Below, one piece after another: positions 35,219 to 47,762 of a DNA stretch of 64,000 nucleotides. Every line of letters begins with the position of its first letter. Within the stretch, counting starts at the first letter, position 1. Location: contig REGQ01000006.1 of assembly GCA_004134985.1 (NCBI GenBank), positions 1 to 64,000 of the forward strand. Direction: 5' to 3'. Source of the stretch: Paenibacillaceae bacterium (GTDB taxonomy: Bacteria; Bacillota; Bacilli; Paenibacillales; Paenibacillaceae). The notes under the pieces were generated by a model, which was given only the letters and a program-made list of their open reading frames with translations, was not told the DNA's origin and searched no databases. The translations under genes were made by a program, and so were the position numbers.

Positions 35219-36234
35219 TGATGAAAAAAATTAAAATTGGTGTAATTGGCGCAGGCAGGATCGGTAAAATCCATGTGGACAATTTACGTAAGCATCCGCA
35301 AGCAGAAATAGTGGCGATCAGCGATTTGTTTGCCGGCGATGAGTTGGCGGAATGGGCGAGCAGTAGAGGAATATCGATCGTTACAAAAAATAGTGAAGAG
35401 ATTTTAACGAATAAAGATATCGATGCTGTTTTTATCTGTTCATCCACGGATACCCATGTGCCTTTAATTAAGCAAGCGGCGGAGCAGGGCAAGCATATTT
35501 TCTGCGAGAAGCCAATCAGTATGGACATCCGTCAGACCGAAGAGGCGCTTGAAGCCGTTCGCCGTGCGGGCGTGCAGTTCCAGGTCGGCTTCAACCGCAG
35601 ATTTGACCATAACTTCAAACGGGTGCGGGAGCATGTGCAAACGGGAGCGATTGGCCAGGTGCAATTGGTGAAAATTACGTCTCGCGATCCAAACCCTCCG
35701 TCCGAGGAATATATTAAAGTTTCCGGCGGCATCTTTATGGATATGATGATCCATGATTTCGACATGGCGCGCTTTCTTTCGGGTAGCGAGGTTGAGGAAG
35801 TATTCACGAGAGGCAATGTGCTGGTTGATCCTGCGTTTGCCAAATACGGCGATGTAGATACGACGATTGTAACGCTGCGTTTTGCCAATGGAGCGCTCGG
35901 AGCGATTGACTGCAGCCGCAAGGCGGCATACGGATATGATCAGCGTGCGGAAGTATTCGGCTCGAAGGGATCGGCAACGGCGGCGAATGATTACCCGAAT
36001 ACCGTTGTGCTGAGTACAGAAGAAGGAACTTCAAGCGACAAGCCGCTGCACTTTTTCCTGGAAAGATACAATGCCGCTTACATCGAGGAAACCGAGCAGT
36101 TTATTGATTGTTTGTTGAAAGGCGAAGACGTGCCGGTCAATGGGCAGGATGGCAGACAAGCAGAGCGGATTGCGATGGCGGCCAAAATGTCGATGGAGCT
36201 TAATCGGGTTGTGAAACTTTCGGAAATTGAGTAA
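35218..36234 (+). CDS. iolG: Inositol 2-dehydrogenase IolG
   Basis: A 338-residue Gfo/Idh/MocA-family NAD oxidoreductase that oxidises myo-inositol to 2-keto-myo-inositol. The Rossmann motif IGVIGAGRIGKIHVDNL is N-terminal, the catalytic Lys is in HIFCEKPIS (about 98), and the catalytic Asp/His segment is FMDMMIHDFDMARFL (about 178). The ATG at 35218 overlaps the iolJ stop by one base; a second ATG follows at once. First enzyme of the pathway but sixth gene of the operon. Confidence 0.94.
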   Translation: MMKKIKIGVIGAGRIGKIHVDNLRKHPQAEIVAISDLFAGDELAEWASSRGISIVTKNSEEILTNKDIDAVFICSSTDTHVPLIKQAAEQGKHIFCEKPISMDIRQTEEALEAVRRAGVQFQVGFNRRFDHNFKRVREHVQTGAIGQVQLVKITSRDPNPPSEEYIKVSGGIFMDMMIHDFDMARFLSGSEVEEVFTRGNVLVDPAFAKYGDVDTTIVTLRFANGALGAIDCSRKAAYGYDQRAEVFGSKGSATAANDYPNTVVLSTEEGTSSDKPLHFFLERYNAAYIEETEQFIDCLLKGEDVPVNGQDGRQAERIAMAAKMSMELNRVVKLSEIE

Positions 36235-36255
36235 CAGAAGAAAGGGTGATAGATC

Positions 36256-37068
36256 ATGCAAAAACTGATTGTTAGTCCAGAGCGTCATGCCAGCGGCGAC
36301 CAGCCGTTGCTGTCGGTTACACCTGAATCTGCCGGATGGGACTACGTTGGTTTTGAAGTATACCGGCTTAGCCCCGGCGAGAAGCTGAGCCAGCCTACGG
36401 GAACGGACGAGGTTTGTCTTGTGCTGCTTTCCGGCAAAGCGAATGTGTCGACTGATGATCAATCCTGGCAGGAAATCGGGAAGCGGATGAGTGTATTCGA
36501 GCAAATACCGCCGTATTCGGTTTATGTACCGAACGACAACCGCTATGAGGTTGAGGCGTTAACGGATTTGGAACTGGCTGTCTGCAGGGCGCCAGGACAT
36601 GGCAATCATGCCTCGCGCTTGATTGGACCTGAAGATGTTGGCGTTGAAGTTCGCGGTCAGGGGAGCACCGAACGGTTCATCCATAATATTTTGCCTGAGC
36701 AGAAGCCTGCCGACAGCTTGCTTGTTGTAGAAGTGTTCACGCCAGACGGACACTGGTCCAGCTATCCGCCCCATAAGCATGATCGGGATATGCTGCCCGA
36801 GGAATCGTTTCTGGAAGAAACGTATTATTATCATATACAGCCTGAGCATGGGTTTGCCGTACAGCGCGTTTACACGGACGACCGGTCGCTTGATGAGAAT
36901 CTTGCGGTCAAAGACGGTGAGGTAGTGCTTGTTCCAAAGGGCTACCACCCTGTCGCGGCGCCGCCGGGATATCAGGTCTATTATTTGAACGTAATGGCGG
37001 GTCCAACCCGGGTATGGAAATTTCACAATGATCCGGATCACGAATGGATTGTGAAAGCGAAGCAGTAG
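36256..37068 (+). CDS. iolB: 5-deoxy-glucuronate isomerase IolB
   Basis: A 270-residue bicupin enzyme that isomerises 5-deoxyglucuronate. The metal-binding segment WSSYPPHKHDRDMLPEESFL and the Glu/His-rich EETYYYHIQPEHGFAVQRVY are specific to the family, and YHPVAAPPGYQVYYLNVMAG is the C-terminal cupin strand. AAAGGGTG lies upstream. Last gene of the iol operon, followed by a hairpin at 37220-37240. Confidence 0.95.
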   Translation: MQKLIVSPERHASGDQPLLSVTPESAGWDYVGFEVYRLSPGEKLSQPTGTDEVCLVLLSGKANVSTDDQSWQEIGKRMSVFEQIPPYSVYVPNDNRYEVEALTDLELAVCRAPGHGNHASRLIGPEDVGVEVRGQGSTERFIHNILPEQKPADSLLVVEVFTPDGHWSSYPPHKHDRDMLPEESFLEETYYYHIQPEHGFAVQRVYTDDRSLDENLAVKDGEVVLVPKGYHPVAAPPGYQVYYLNVMAGPTRVWKFHNDPDHEWIVKAKQ

Positions 37069-37217
37069 ATTTATCGCGGGGACGTCATGCCGGGAGGGTG
37101 GAACGAGCGTCACAGCTTGACCCGTCTGGCGAGGCGTCCCTTCTCATGCTTGTTGTCGCTTGTGCACCCTAACTCAGGTTGCGGCGAATGTAAGTCCGGT
37201 TTCATCCGCTTGGCGCT

Positions 37218-37246
37218 GCGCCTGCAATTGCAGGCTTTTTGCTTCT
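37218..37246 (+). terminator. Terminator of the iol operon
   Basis: The perfect palindrome GCCTGCAATTGCAGGC (37220-37235) is followed by five T. It lies 150 bp after iolB. The bases between hold no recognisable gene. Confidence 0.75.
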
Positions 37247-37331
37247 TCGCGAGCTTAGCTGAGATAGGGTATACACCATAAATAGCGTCCATCTTCCCCC
37301 TTCGAAGGCCATGCGGATGTCCCAAGCCGAT

Positions 37332-37420
37332 CCCTGTTAAAAACGCTCAAACCGTTTTTCGGAAGACAGGGGAGTTATCGTGATGTAGTAGTTGCAATGG
37401 GCATTGAATAAACGGATAAT
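37332..37420 (+). promoter_or_regulatory. Promoter and stem-loop before the LacI/GH2/GH95 unit
   Basis: TTGCAA (37392-37397), 17 bases, GATAAT (37415-37420) is a good sigma-A promoter for the LacI gene. Just upstream a two-part stem-loop (CCCTGT 37332-37337 with ACAGGG 37366-37371, inner AAAACG/CGTTTT) could be a terminator for read-through or an operator. No AAGCGCTT site is seen here. Confidence 0.55.
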
Positions 37421-37481
37421 AACCGTGTAGGGGATGGCCAGGCGTCAATCTTCACATATCTGATAGTTAATGAGGTTAAGT

Positions 37482-38513
37482 ATGAAGACGACTACAATAT
37501 ATGATATCGCCAAGGAAGCGGGCGTGTCGATTGCGACGGTGTCCAACGCGATCAATGGCAAGGGGAAAGTTGGCAAGAAGAAACGTGATGAGATCTTCCA
37601 GGTGATGGAACGGCTGAAATACCAGCCGAGTGTGATCGCTTCCGCTTTGATGGGCAAGAAGACGTATACGCTGGGCTTGCTTATTCCGGACGTGTCCAAT
37701 CCCTTTTTCTCCGAAATTGCGCGATCTGTCGAGGATTTGGCGCATAGTGCGGGGTATAGTGTGATCGTTTGCAGCACAGACAACAGGGATGAACGCGTGG
37801 AGAAATATATCCAGCTGCTGGAACAGAAAAGCGTAGATGGCATTCTGATCGGAACAGGGATGGAAAACCCTGAAATATTGGTGCAATTGTCAGAGAAATC
37901 GCTCCCGATTGTCATGATTGCAAGGGAAGCGGCCGCGATTTCGGTGCACAGTGTGTTGACCGATGATTTCAAGGGCGGGGCGCTCGCAGCCGGGCATCTG
38001 CTGCAGCTCGGTCATAGCAGGATGGCGATTTTGTCGGAAAATATTAAGGTCAGCAGCAGCAATGAGCGGGTCAAAGGTTTTGAATTCGCCTTGTTCGAGG
38101 CAGGCGTCCCGATGGACAACAAGCAGCTCATCTCCTGCGATTCCAGCATTAAAGACGGGAAACGGGCCGCTCTGGAGCTTATCCGCGGGGAAGGCTTGCG
38201 ACCTTCGGCAATTTTCTGCTGTAATGATCTGCTGGCAATCGGCGCGCTGCAAGCAGCGAAGGAGGAAGGCGTGCGTGTCCCGGAGCAGCTGTCAATCATC
38301 GGGTTTGACAATACGATCCTTTCCACAGTTACCGATCCTGCGCTGACGACGATTGCCCAGCCGATGGACCATATGGTGAAGCTGGCATTTGATCTGCTGA
38401 TAGCCAGCCCGGAGAGCGGCGACACCATCAAGCAGCGCATTGTAATGCAGCCGGAACTGATCATTAGAGAATCGACGGACAAACCGTCAAAGCAAGGGAA
38501 TCAAGATAACTAA
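37482..38513 (+). CDS. LacI-family transcriptional regulator
   Basis: A 343-residue repressor. The helix-turn-helix TIYDIAKEAGVSIATVSNAI and the hinge region PSVIASALMGKK (with the Leu that inserts at a central CG) precede a periplasmic-binding-like sugar domain (60-340: GLLIPDVSNPFFSEIARSV, IFCCNDLLAIGALQAAKEEG). TGAGGT sits before ATG 37482. An ATG at 37470 overlaps it and is less likely. It is the first gene before GH2 and GH95 and directly follows the iol operon, so it may control either. The paired AAGCGCTT sites before iolD and the yesN block are its best candidate targets (inference). Confidence 0.92.
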   Translation: MKTTTIYDIAKEAGVSIATVSNAINGKGKVGKKKRDEIFQVMERLKYQPSVIASALMGKKTYTLGLLIPDVSNPFFSEIARSVEDLAHSAGYSVIVCSTDNRDERVEKYIQLLEQKSVDGILIGTGMENPEILVQLSEKSLPIVMIAREAAAISVHSVLTDDFKGGALAAGHLLQLGHSRMAILSENIKVSSSNERVKGFEFALFEAGVPMDNKQLISCDSSIKDGKRAALELIRGEGLRPSAIFCCNDLLAIGALQAAKEEGVRVPEQLSIIGFDNTILSTVTDPALTTIAQPMDHMVKLAFDLLIASPESGDTIKQRIVMQPELIIRESTDKPSKQGNQDN

Positions 38514-41606
<3,093 letters not shown>

Positions 41607-41638
41607 AGCTGCGGCAATATAACAAAAGAGGTGTTCTG

Positions 41639-44026
41639 ATGAAGCTGCAATACAATAGGCCTGCCTCAACCTGGACAGAAGCGCTGCCGCTCGGGAACGG
41701 GCGGATCGGAGCGATGCAGTTCGGCGGAGTTGAACGGGAAAAAATCGGACTGAACGAAGATACTTTATGGTCAGGCAAGCCTGGCGAAGTGAACAGAGAA
41801 GGGGCCAAAGAAGTCCTGCCCCGGGTCAGGGAACTGGTTCGTGAGGGCCGTTACCAGGAAGCGGATCTCGCTTGCAAAGAGATGATGGGCTCCTTTACCC
41901 AGTCCTATCTGCCTTTCGGCGATCTTCTGCTAAGTTTCGGGCATGGGAATATCGCTCATGAGTACCGTCGCTCGCTTGACTTGGAAAACGCTATTTCCAG
42001 AGTTGAGTACCGGATTGGCGAGGTGAACTATTCGCGCGAGCTGTTTGTTTCGCATCCTGACCAGGTCATGGTGCTGCAGCTTGAAGCGAGCGTTCCCGGC
42101 GCGCTTGAGGTTCATGCACGTCTGGACAGCCCGCTGCGCCATAAGGTTGCTGCTGAAGGCAGCCGCTTTGTGATGCGGGGCATCGCACCGGAACACGTAT
42201 CGCCCAACTACTATGATGTGGATCATCCGATCGTTTATAGGGATGAGGCATCCACGGAGGCGATGCGCTTCGAGGGCTGGCTGCATGCCGAGACAGAGGG
42301 CGGTACACTCCACATTGACGGGGGCGGCATCCATATTGCAGGCGCAACGCGCGCCATCCTTTATTTCAGTGCGGCCACAAGCTTTAACGGACATGACAAG
42401 CTCCCGGGCAGCGAAGGAAAAGATGCAGGAGCAGCGGCGGCGGCTGCACTTGAGGGCGCGCTGGACAAATCCTATGCTGCGGTTCTAAACGATCATATTC
42501 AGGATCACCGCGCGTTGTTTGACCGCGTCAAGCTGAGCCTTGGCAAGTCGCTAGCGCCGGACACGATGTCCACGGAAGAGCGGATTACAGCCTATGGCGC
42601 GAGCGATCCGGCTCTGATTGAGCTGCTGTTCCATTACGGCCGCTATCTGTTGATCGCAAGTTCCCGACCGGGAACGCTGCCTGCGAATTTGCAGGGCATT
42701 TGGAACGCAGAGACGCGTGCGCCATGGAGCAGCAACTGGACGCTTAACATCAATGCACAGATGAATTATTGGCCAGCGGAGACGGCCAATCTGGCCGAGT
42801 GCCACCAGCCGCTTCTGGACTTCATCGGCAAGCTTGCGCTCACAGGCAAAGAGACGGCCGAAATTCATTATGGCACCCGCGGATGGGTCGCTCATCATAA
42901 TACCGACATATGGGGACACACCGCGCCAGCAGGCGGCAGGGGAGTCGGCGATGCGAACTGGGCGCTGTGGCCAATGGGCGGCGTATGGCTTGCCCAGCAT
43001 CTTTGGGAGCACTTCTCCTTCGGCAGCGATGTTGAATATTTGCGGAATACCGCATATCCGGTTATGAAGTCAGCGGCACAATTCTGCCTTGATTTCATGG
43101 AAGAGGACAGCGAAGGCCGTCTGGTTACTTGCCCTTCCACTTCGCCGGAGCATAAATTCCGCACCGAAGGCCAGCTTGCTGCGGTGAGCATGGCGTCCAC
43201 CATGGACTTGTCGCTTATCTGGGATCTGTTTACGAACTGTATTGAGGCGGCCCGAATTATGGGCGGCGACGAATCGTTCCTGCTTGAGCTGGAGACGGCC
43301 AAGGAGAAATTGCCGCCGCTGCAAATCGGCGCGCACGGTCAACTGCAGGAATGGTTCAAGGACTTTGATGATGAGGATGTCCATCACCGTCACGTTTCCC
43401 ATCTGTTCGGCGTTTACCCGGGCAGACAGATCACGAAGCGTGATACGCCGGAGCTGTTCGAGGCAGCCCAGCGTTCGCTTGAGCGGCGCGGTGACGGGGG
43501 CACCGGCTGGAGCCTGGGCTGGAAAGTCGGTTTTTGGGCGCGGTTTTACGATGGGAACCGTTCCTATCAGCTGCTGTCCAATCTGACGCGTCTGGTGAAG
43601 GAAGAAAGCACCCAATACGACCACGGCGGCATCTATGCCAATCTGTTCGACGCGCACCCGCCATTCCAGATTGACGGCAATTTCGCAGTGACAGCCGGTA
43701 TTGCGGAGATGCTGCTGCAATCGCATCAGACTTTCCTTGAGCTGCTTCCCGCGCTTCCTGACGTCTGGAGCGAAGGATATGTGACGGGACTTCGCGCCCG
43801 CGGAGGCTTTGAGGTTGCGGTTCGATGGCAAGACGGCCAACTGGCAGAAGCGGAAATAACCTCGCTGCTTGGAGGACGTTGTGCAATAGGAAACGCTGCT
43901 TCACTGGACATTACGCTGGACGGCGAGCGCGTCTTGGGCGAGCGCTCGGAGGATCATGTTTTGGCGTTTGCTACCGAGGCGGGACGCACATACAAAGTTC
44001 GGCCTGTACAGGTGATTCAGCCGTAG
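41639..44026 (+). CDS. GH95 alpha-L-fucosidase
   Basis: A 795-residue protein of the usual GH95 length. The N-terminal domain starts [20 protein letters not shown] and continues [13 protein letters not shown], diagnostic of the family. The alpha/alpha barrel contains [20 protein letters not shown] and [11 protein letters not shown], regions that hold the Asn and Glu catalytic residues of characterised GH95 enzymes, and [16 protein letters not shown]. No signal peptide. GH95 enzymes cut alpha-1,2-fucose (some members alpha-L-galactose). AAAGAGGTG precedes the ATG. 32 bp after the GH2 gene. Confidence 0.93.
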   Translation: MKLQYNRPASTWTEALPLGNGRIGAMQFGGVEREKIGLNEDTLWSGKPGEVNREGAKEVLPRVRELVREGRYQEADLACKEMMGSFTQSYLPFGDLLLSFGHGNIAHEYRRSLDLENAISRVEYRIGEVNYSRELFVSHPDQVMVLQLEASVPGALEVHARLDSPLRHKVAAEGSRFVMRGIAPEHVSPNYYDVDHPIVYRDEASTEAMRFEGWLHAETEGGTLHIDGGGIHIAGATRAILYFSAATSFNGHDKLPGSEGKDAGAAAAAALEGALDKSYAAVLNDHIQDHRALFDRVKLSLGKSLAPDTMSTEERITAYGASDPALIELLFHYGRYLLIASSRPGTLPANLQGIWNAETRAPWSSNWTLNINAQMNYWPAETANLAECHQPLLDFIGKLALTGKETAEIHYGTRGWVAHHNTDIWGHTAPAGGRGVGDANWALWPMGGVWLAQHLWEHFSFGSDVEYLRNTAYPVMKSAAQFCLDFMEEDSEGRLVTCPSTSPEHKFRTEGQLAAVSMASTMDLSLIWDLFTNCIEAARIMGGDESFLLELETAKEKLPPLQIGAHGQLQEWFKDFDDEDVHHRHVSHLFGVYPGRQITKRDTPELFEAAQRSLERRGDGGTGWSLGWKVGFWARFYDGNRSYQLLSNLTRLVKEESTQYDHGGIYANLFDAHPPFQIDGNFAVTAGIAEMLLQSHQTFLELLPALPDVWSEGYVTGLRARGGFEVAVRWQDGQLAEAEITSLLGGRCAIGNAASLDITLDGERVLGERSEDHVLAFATEAGRTYKVRPVQVIQP

Positions 44027-44065
44027 CAGCGGGAAAGCCGATGACGGCTGCTCTTTAAGGAATAG

Positions 44066-44117
44066 TACCGCGTCCTGCCTTCCCTTCGCCATGCGAAAGG
44101 GAAGGCAGGACGCGGTA
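44066..44117. terminator. Very long hairpin after GH95
   Basis: A perfect 21-bp stem (left arm 44066-44086, TACCGCG to CCCTT; right arm 44097-44117) extended by CGC/GCG around a small loop. There is no T run on either side, so it is not a classical terminator. It may protect the 3' end of the GH2/GH95 mRNA or be a mobile hairpin. Confidence 0.6.
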
Positions 44118-44224
44118 TGTTATGTTACGAGAACAGCGGGCGAGTGCGAGTAATGAACACTATTCCTGGAATTGTGTACCAGAGAAAAATAATTCGGAAA
44201 CGCTTACCTTTACAATAATTATTG

Positions 44225-44306
44225 TTGCAATATTAATGACTCCGATGTATTATACTTATAAAGCGTTTACATTTCACTAATTTTCACCTCCTTTAAACCG
44301 GTTTAA
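44225..44306 (+). promoter_or_regulatory. Promoter, cre site and first LacI operator of the Opp-type operon
   Basis: TTGCAA (44225-44230), 17 bases, TATTAT (44248-44253). A cre-like sequence ATAAAGCGTTTACA (44258-44271; CcpA consensus TGWAANCGNTNWCA) overlaps the start site, and a perfect palindrome TTAAACCGGTTTAA lies at 44293-44306. A second weak cre-like GGAAACGCTTACC lies near 44196. This predicts catabolite repression plus a specific LacI repressor. Confidence 0.7.
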
Positions 44307-44347
44307 CAAGCTTGTTTACAAAAGAAGCGATAATATCCAATCTTTTA

Positions 44348-44361
44348 TTAAATCGGTTTAA
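44348..44361. promoter_or_regulatory. Second LacI-type operator
   Basis: TTAAATCGGTTTAA, one mismatch from 44293-44306, with centres 55 bp apart. Directly downstream comes a strong ribosome site (44370-44377) with only a doubtful 18-codon frame (TTG 44392 to TAA 44448, LKTKKKRLQTRVSHFTVR). Confidence 0.7.
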
Positions 44362-44555
44362 CAATTATCAGGAGGTGAAGCCGCAGCGCGCTTGAAAACA
44401 AAGAAAAAACGGCTGCAAACGAGAGTTTCTCATTTTACCGTGCGTTAACACCTACTAAATACCAAGAAAATGTTTGTACCTCATACTTTGTAAAGCACAG
44501 TGCTGCTGTGATCATCCAATGGCAATACATTTTCAAGGGGAGGTGACACAAGAAA

Positions 44556-44569
44556 TTAAACCGGTTTAG
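44556..44569. promoter_or_regulatory. Third LacI-type operator
   Basis: TTAAACCGGTTTAG, 208 bp after the second site and 120 bp before the first gene. Otherwise 44362-44690 holds no gene I can support, making the leader unusually long. Confidence 0.65.
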
Positions 44570-44690
44570 TAAGGCGCATCGCATGACCAGCCGGTATGAA
44601 AATTGACTGCTATTCAAAGGGAAACGGGTTTTGTAAACATGGAAACCATAGGGGTATCGCAATCTTTAATCTAATCATGGAGGGGTTAAT

Positions 44691-46664
44691 TTGAAAAGAA
44701 ACAGATTGTTTTTGGTTCTACTCGTTATCATGGCCATCATAGTAGCAGGGTGTACAAATAATGCAGAAGAAAAAAATCCTGATCAATCCAAAGAATCAAC
44801 CAAAACAGAGCAGAAAGAGGAAAAGGTTGAAGTTGAAGTAACGGAGCAGTCCAAAGAATCGCCAATGCTCGAATCGCTTGTCAGCGCAGGAACATTGCCG
44901 CCACTGGCTGAGCGGATGCCTGTTCAGGAAGATATCAAAATTGAAGAGGTTGTAGATGAGATTGGACAGTACGGCGGCGATTGGAAAATGCCATGGATGG
45001 GCCCCGGGGACAAATGGGGAGTCGGTCAATCAACAGAGGAAGCCTTATTCCGTTTCAACAAAGAAGGAGACAAGGTAGAGCCTAACGTAGCGAAAAGTTA
45101 CGAAGTCAATGAAGATTCCACTGAATTCACCATTCATCTGCGGGAAGGCATGAAGTGGTCTGACGGCGTACCTTTTACCGTTGATGACGTCCTGTTCTAC
45201 TGGGAGCACATGCTGACTAAAGAAACCTTCGGTAAAAAGATTTACGATGCTTATTATTCTGTTGACCCGGTTACCGGCGACAAAGCATTGGCTGAAGTGA
45301 AGAAAGTCGATGATTACACCTTCACAGTGACACATAAATATCCGAGCGTACAGTTCCTTGAGCGTGTCGCAATCGACAACAAATGGTTCTTTGCGCCTGC
45401 ACACTTCCATAAAACAATCCTCCCAGAATTCGTAGGCGATGACAAAACGCTTGAAATTACAAAGCAATGGGGCTATGAAGACCCGAAAGTATTCCTGGTA
45501 GAAACAGGCTACTATGATTGGATTCACAAAGAAATCCCGACACTGCGTGCATGGGTGCCGACAACGGATGCGAACGGTGACCAATTCATCATGGAACGGA
45601 ATCCTTACTTCTGGAAAACAGATGCAGACGGCAAACAGCTTCCTTACATGGATCGCATCGTCATTACCAAGATCCAAGATCCTAGCCAAAAACTGCTCGG
45701 TACGCTTGCAGGAGACTACAACCTTGTAACATTTGATTCCAAAGACTTTACCGTACTTAAAGAAAATGAGAAAAAAGGCGATTTCCGCATTATTCCTTGG
45801 ACACAGCCATCATGGTCCAGCTATGGCGTTCAGTTGAACCAAACGACCGAAGACCCTAACCTGCGCAAGCTGTTCCAGGACATTCGCTTCAGAGAAGCGC
45901 TGTCGATCGGTGTTGACCGTGTAGAGATCACTGAAATTGTAACGAACGGCATCGCAGAGCCGATTCAGGCATCGGTACAACAAGGCGTTATCGGCTATCA
46001 AGAGGGATGGGCTGAGCAATGGACGGAATTTGATCCGGATCGCGCCAACCAAATTCTTGATGAGATTGGACTGACGAAACGGGATAAAAACAACTTCCGG
46101 ATGTTTGAAGATGGTTCGGACGTGACACTCGATATCGTCGAGTCGAATGCAGACAACGCAACGTTCCTGGAACTGCTCAAAAAGTATTATGAAGACATGG
46201 GCTTGAAAACAAATATTAAAATGGTAGACCAAGGCGCGCAATTCGACTTGAAGTATGCCAATAAAGTTCCAATGCACACGGAGAACATTTCGGTTGCCAA
46301 CGTAGCATTCCGTCCGGATGCGCTCGTGCCACTGCGTGTTATTACACCATGGTTTGGCCACTACGGATTGCATGCATCTTCCGGCGGCACCGAAGGTGTC
46401 AAACCTGAAGGCGACGTTGCTTTGATTATGGAATACTGGGATAAAATCAAAGGAAGCAAAACAACCGACGAGATCAATGAGTACAGCAATGAAATCGTTA
46501 AGCTGCATATGAAAAACCAGTGGGTAATTGGTTATGCCGGCCCGACACCTGTACTTGTAACTGCGTCCAACAGCGTTCATAACGTGCCATCGGATATGGT
46601 ATGGGCGGATGAATATCGCTCACTCGGCCACGGCCACCCGTCCCAGTTCTTTATCAAACAATAG
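44691..46664 (+). CDS. Family 5 (Opp/Dpp-type) solute-binding lipoprotein
   Basis: A 657-residue lipoprotein. The signal MKRNRLFLVLLVIMAIIVAGC gives a lipobox Cys at about 21, followed by a Glu/Lys-rich linker (to about 60). The SBP_bac_5 domain includes FTIHLREGMKWSDGVPFTVD and IRFREALSIGVDR. Starts at TTG 44691 with GGAGGGG upstream. Although annotated peptide-type, members controlled by LacI regulators commonly carry oligosaccharides, as in Thermotoga and plant-polymer degraders. The cre site, the LacI operators and the LacI gene at the end of this operon all support a sugar ligand (inference). Confidence 0.92.
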   Translation: MKRNRLFLVLLVIMAIIVAGCTNNAEEKNPDQSKESTKTEQKEEKVEVEVTEQSKESPMLESLVSAGTLPPLAERMPVQEDIKIEEVVDEIGQYGGDWKMPWMGPGDKWGVGQSTEEALFRFNKEGDKVEPNVAKSYEVNEDSTEFTIHLREGMKWSDGVPFTVDDVLFYWEHMLTKETFGKKIYDAYYSVDPVTGDKALAEVKKVDDYTFTVTHKYPSVQFLERVAIDNKWFFAPAHFHKTILPEFVGDDKTLEITKQWGYEDPKVFLVETGYYDWIHKEIPTLRAWVPTTDANGDQFIMERNPYFWKTDADGKQLPYMDRIVITKIQDPSQKLLGTLAGDYNLVTFDSKDFTVLKENEKKGDFRIIPWTQPSWSSYGVQLNQTTEDPNLRKLFQDIRFREALSIGVDRVEITEIVTNGIAEPIQASVQQGVIGYQEGWAEQWTEFDPDRANQILDEIGLTKRDKNNFRMFEDGSDVTLDIVESNADNATFLELLKKYYEDMGLKTNIKMVDQGAQFDLKYANKVPMHTENISVANVAFRPDALVPLRVITPWFGHYGLHASSGGTEGVKPEGDVALIMEYWDKIKGSKTTDEINEYSNEIVKLHMKNQWVIGYAGPTPVLVTASNSVHNVPSDMVWADEYRSLGHGHPSQFFIKQ

Positions 46665-46686
46665 CTTTACAAGCAGTACCGGCGAC

Positions 46687-46717
46687 AATAGCGGGGAACG
46701 AAAGCTTCCCTGCTATT
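46687..46717 (+). promoter_or_regulatory. Intra-operon hairpin after the binding-protein gene
   Basis: AATAGCGGGGAA / TTCCCTGCTATT stem with one G-T wobble and a short loop, without a strong T run. Such hairpins behind a binding-protein gene usually raise its mRNA level relative to the permeases by blocking 3' decay or by partial termination. Confidence 0.55.
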
Positions 46718-46763
46718 GCTCCCTTATTACGAGTTAAATTGTTGCGGAGAGGATAGGATAGGG

Positions 46764-47762
46764 ATGCTTCAGTACATTATCAAACGAATCCTATTGGTTA
46801 TACCCGTTGTTTTCTTTATTTCCTTTATCGTTTTCTATATCATTCAGCTTCCGCCAGGCGACTATGTATCCAGTTATTCCGCCAAAATGTCGGCGGCAGG
46901 CGATGTGATGACACAAGAAGCTATGGATGAGATGAGGACAAATTTAGGATTGGATCGTCCGGTGTATGAGCAGTATTTTGTCTGGATGAAAAAAATCGTG
47001 CTGCACGGTGATTTCGGATTTTCGTTTAACTACAACAAGCCGGTCATAGCCGTTGTGAAGCAATACATGGGTTTGACTTTGGTCGTTTCATTAGTCACAA
47101 TGCTTTTTCAATACGCGGTGGCGATTCCGGTTGGAATCTACACAGCAGTCAAGCAATACAGCGCGGGAGACTATTTTTTCTCCGGTCTAAGCTTTATCGG
47201 GATGGCAACACCCAACTTTCTGCTTGCAATCATATTGATGTTCCTTTCTTATAACTGGTTCGGCGATCCACTGCTTGGGCTGTTCTCCAATGAATACGTG
47301 AATGCCCCTTGGTCAATGGATAAAGTGATTGATCTGATGAAGCATATGGTCATTCCGGTCATCGTAATCGGTCTTTCAAGTACCGCGGATTTGATCCGTG
47401 TCATGAGGGGCCAGATGCTGGATGAATTGAATAAACCGAATGTTGTAACGGCTAGAGCCAAAGGGCTGTCTGAAACAAAGATACTGCTTAAGTATCCGAC
47501 ACGCGCCGCCTTGAATCCGATCGTCAGTACGTTTGGCTGGTCGCTGTCTTCCATCTTTACAGGTGCAACGATTACTGCAATTGTGTTGAACCTGCCTATT
47601 CAAGGCCCGGTGATGTACAACGCCTTGCTAGGACAGGATATGTATCTTGCAGGTTCCTGGTTATTGTTCATGGCACTGCTGACCGTACTGGGAACATTGA
47701 TATCTGATATTTTGCTAGCATGGCTTGATCCAAAAATTCGCACAGAGTTCAGGGGTAACTAA
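46764..47762 (+). CDS. Opp/Dpp-type ABC permease (B subunit)
   Basis: A 332-residue permease. It begins MLQYIIKRILLVIPVVFFIS, has six hydrophobic segments, and the EAA-type loop LNKPNVVTARAKGLSETKIL (about 230-250). The frame is open from 46716, but a GAGAGGATAGGATAGGG stretch lies just before ATG 46764, which also gives the canonical N terminus of the family. It is followed by the C subunit without a gap. Confidence 0.93.
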   Translation: MLQYIIKRILLVIPVVFFISFIVFYIIQLPPGDYVSSYSAKMSAAGDVMTQEAMDEMRTNLGLDRPVYEQYFVWMKKIVLHGDFGFSFNYNKPVIAVVKQYMGLTLVVSLVTMLFQYAVAIPVGIYTAVKQYSAGDYFFSGLSFIGMATPNFLLAIILMFLSYNWFGDPLLGLFSNEYVNAPWSMDKVIDLMKHMVIPVIVIGLSSTADLIRVMRGQMLDELNKPNVVTARAKGLSETKILLKYPTRAALNPIVSTFGWSLSSIFTGATITAIVLNLPIQGPVMYNALLGQDMYLAGSWLLFMALLTVLGTLISDILLAWLDPKIRTEFRGN

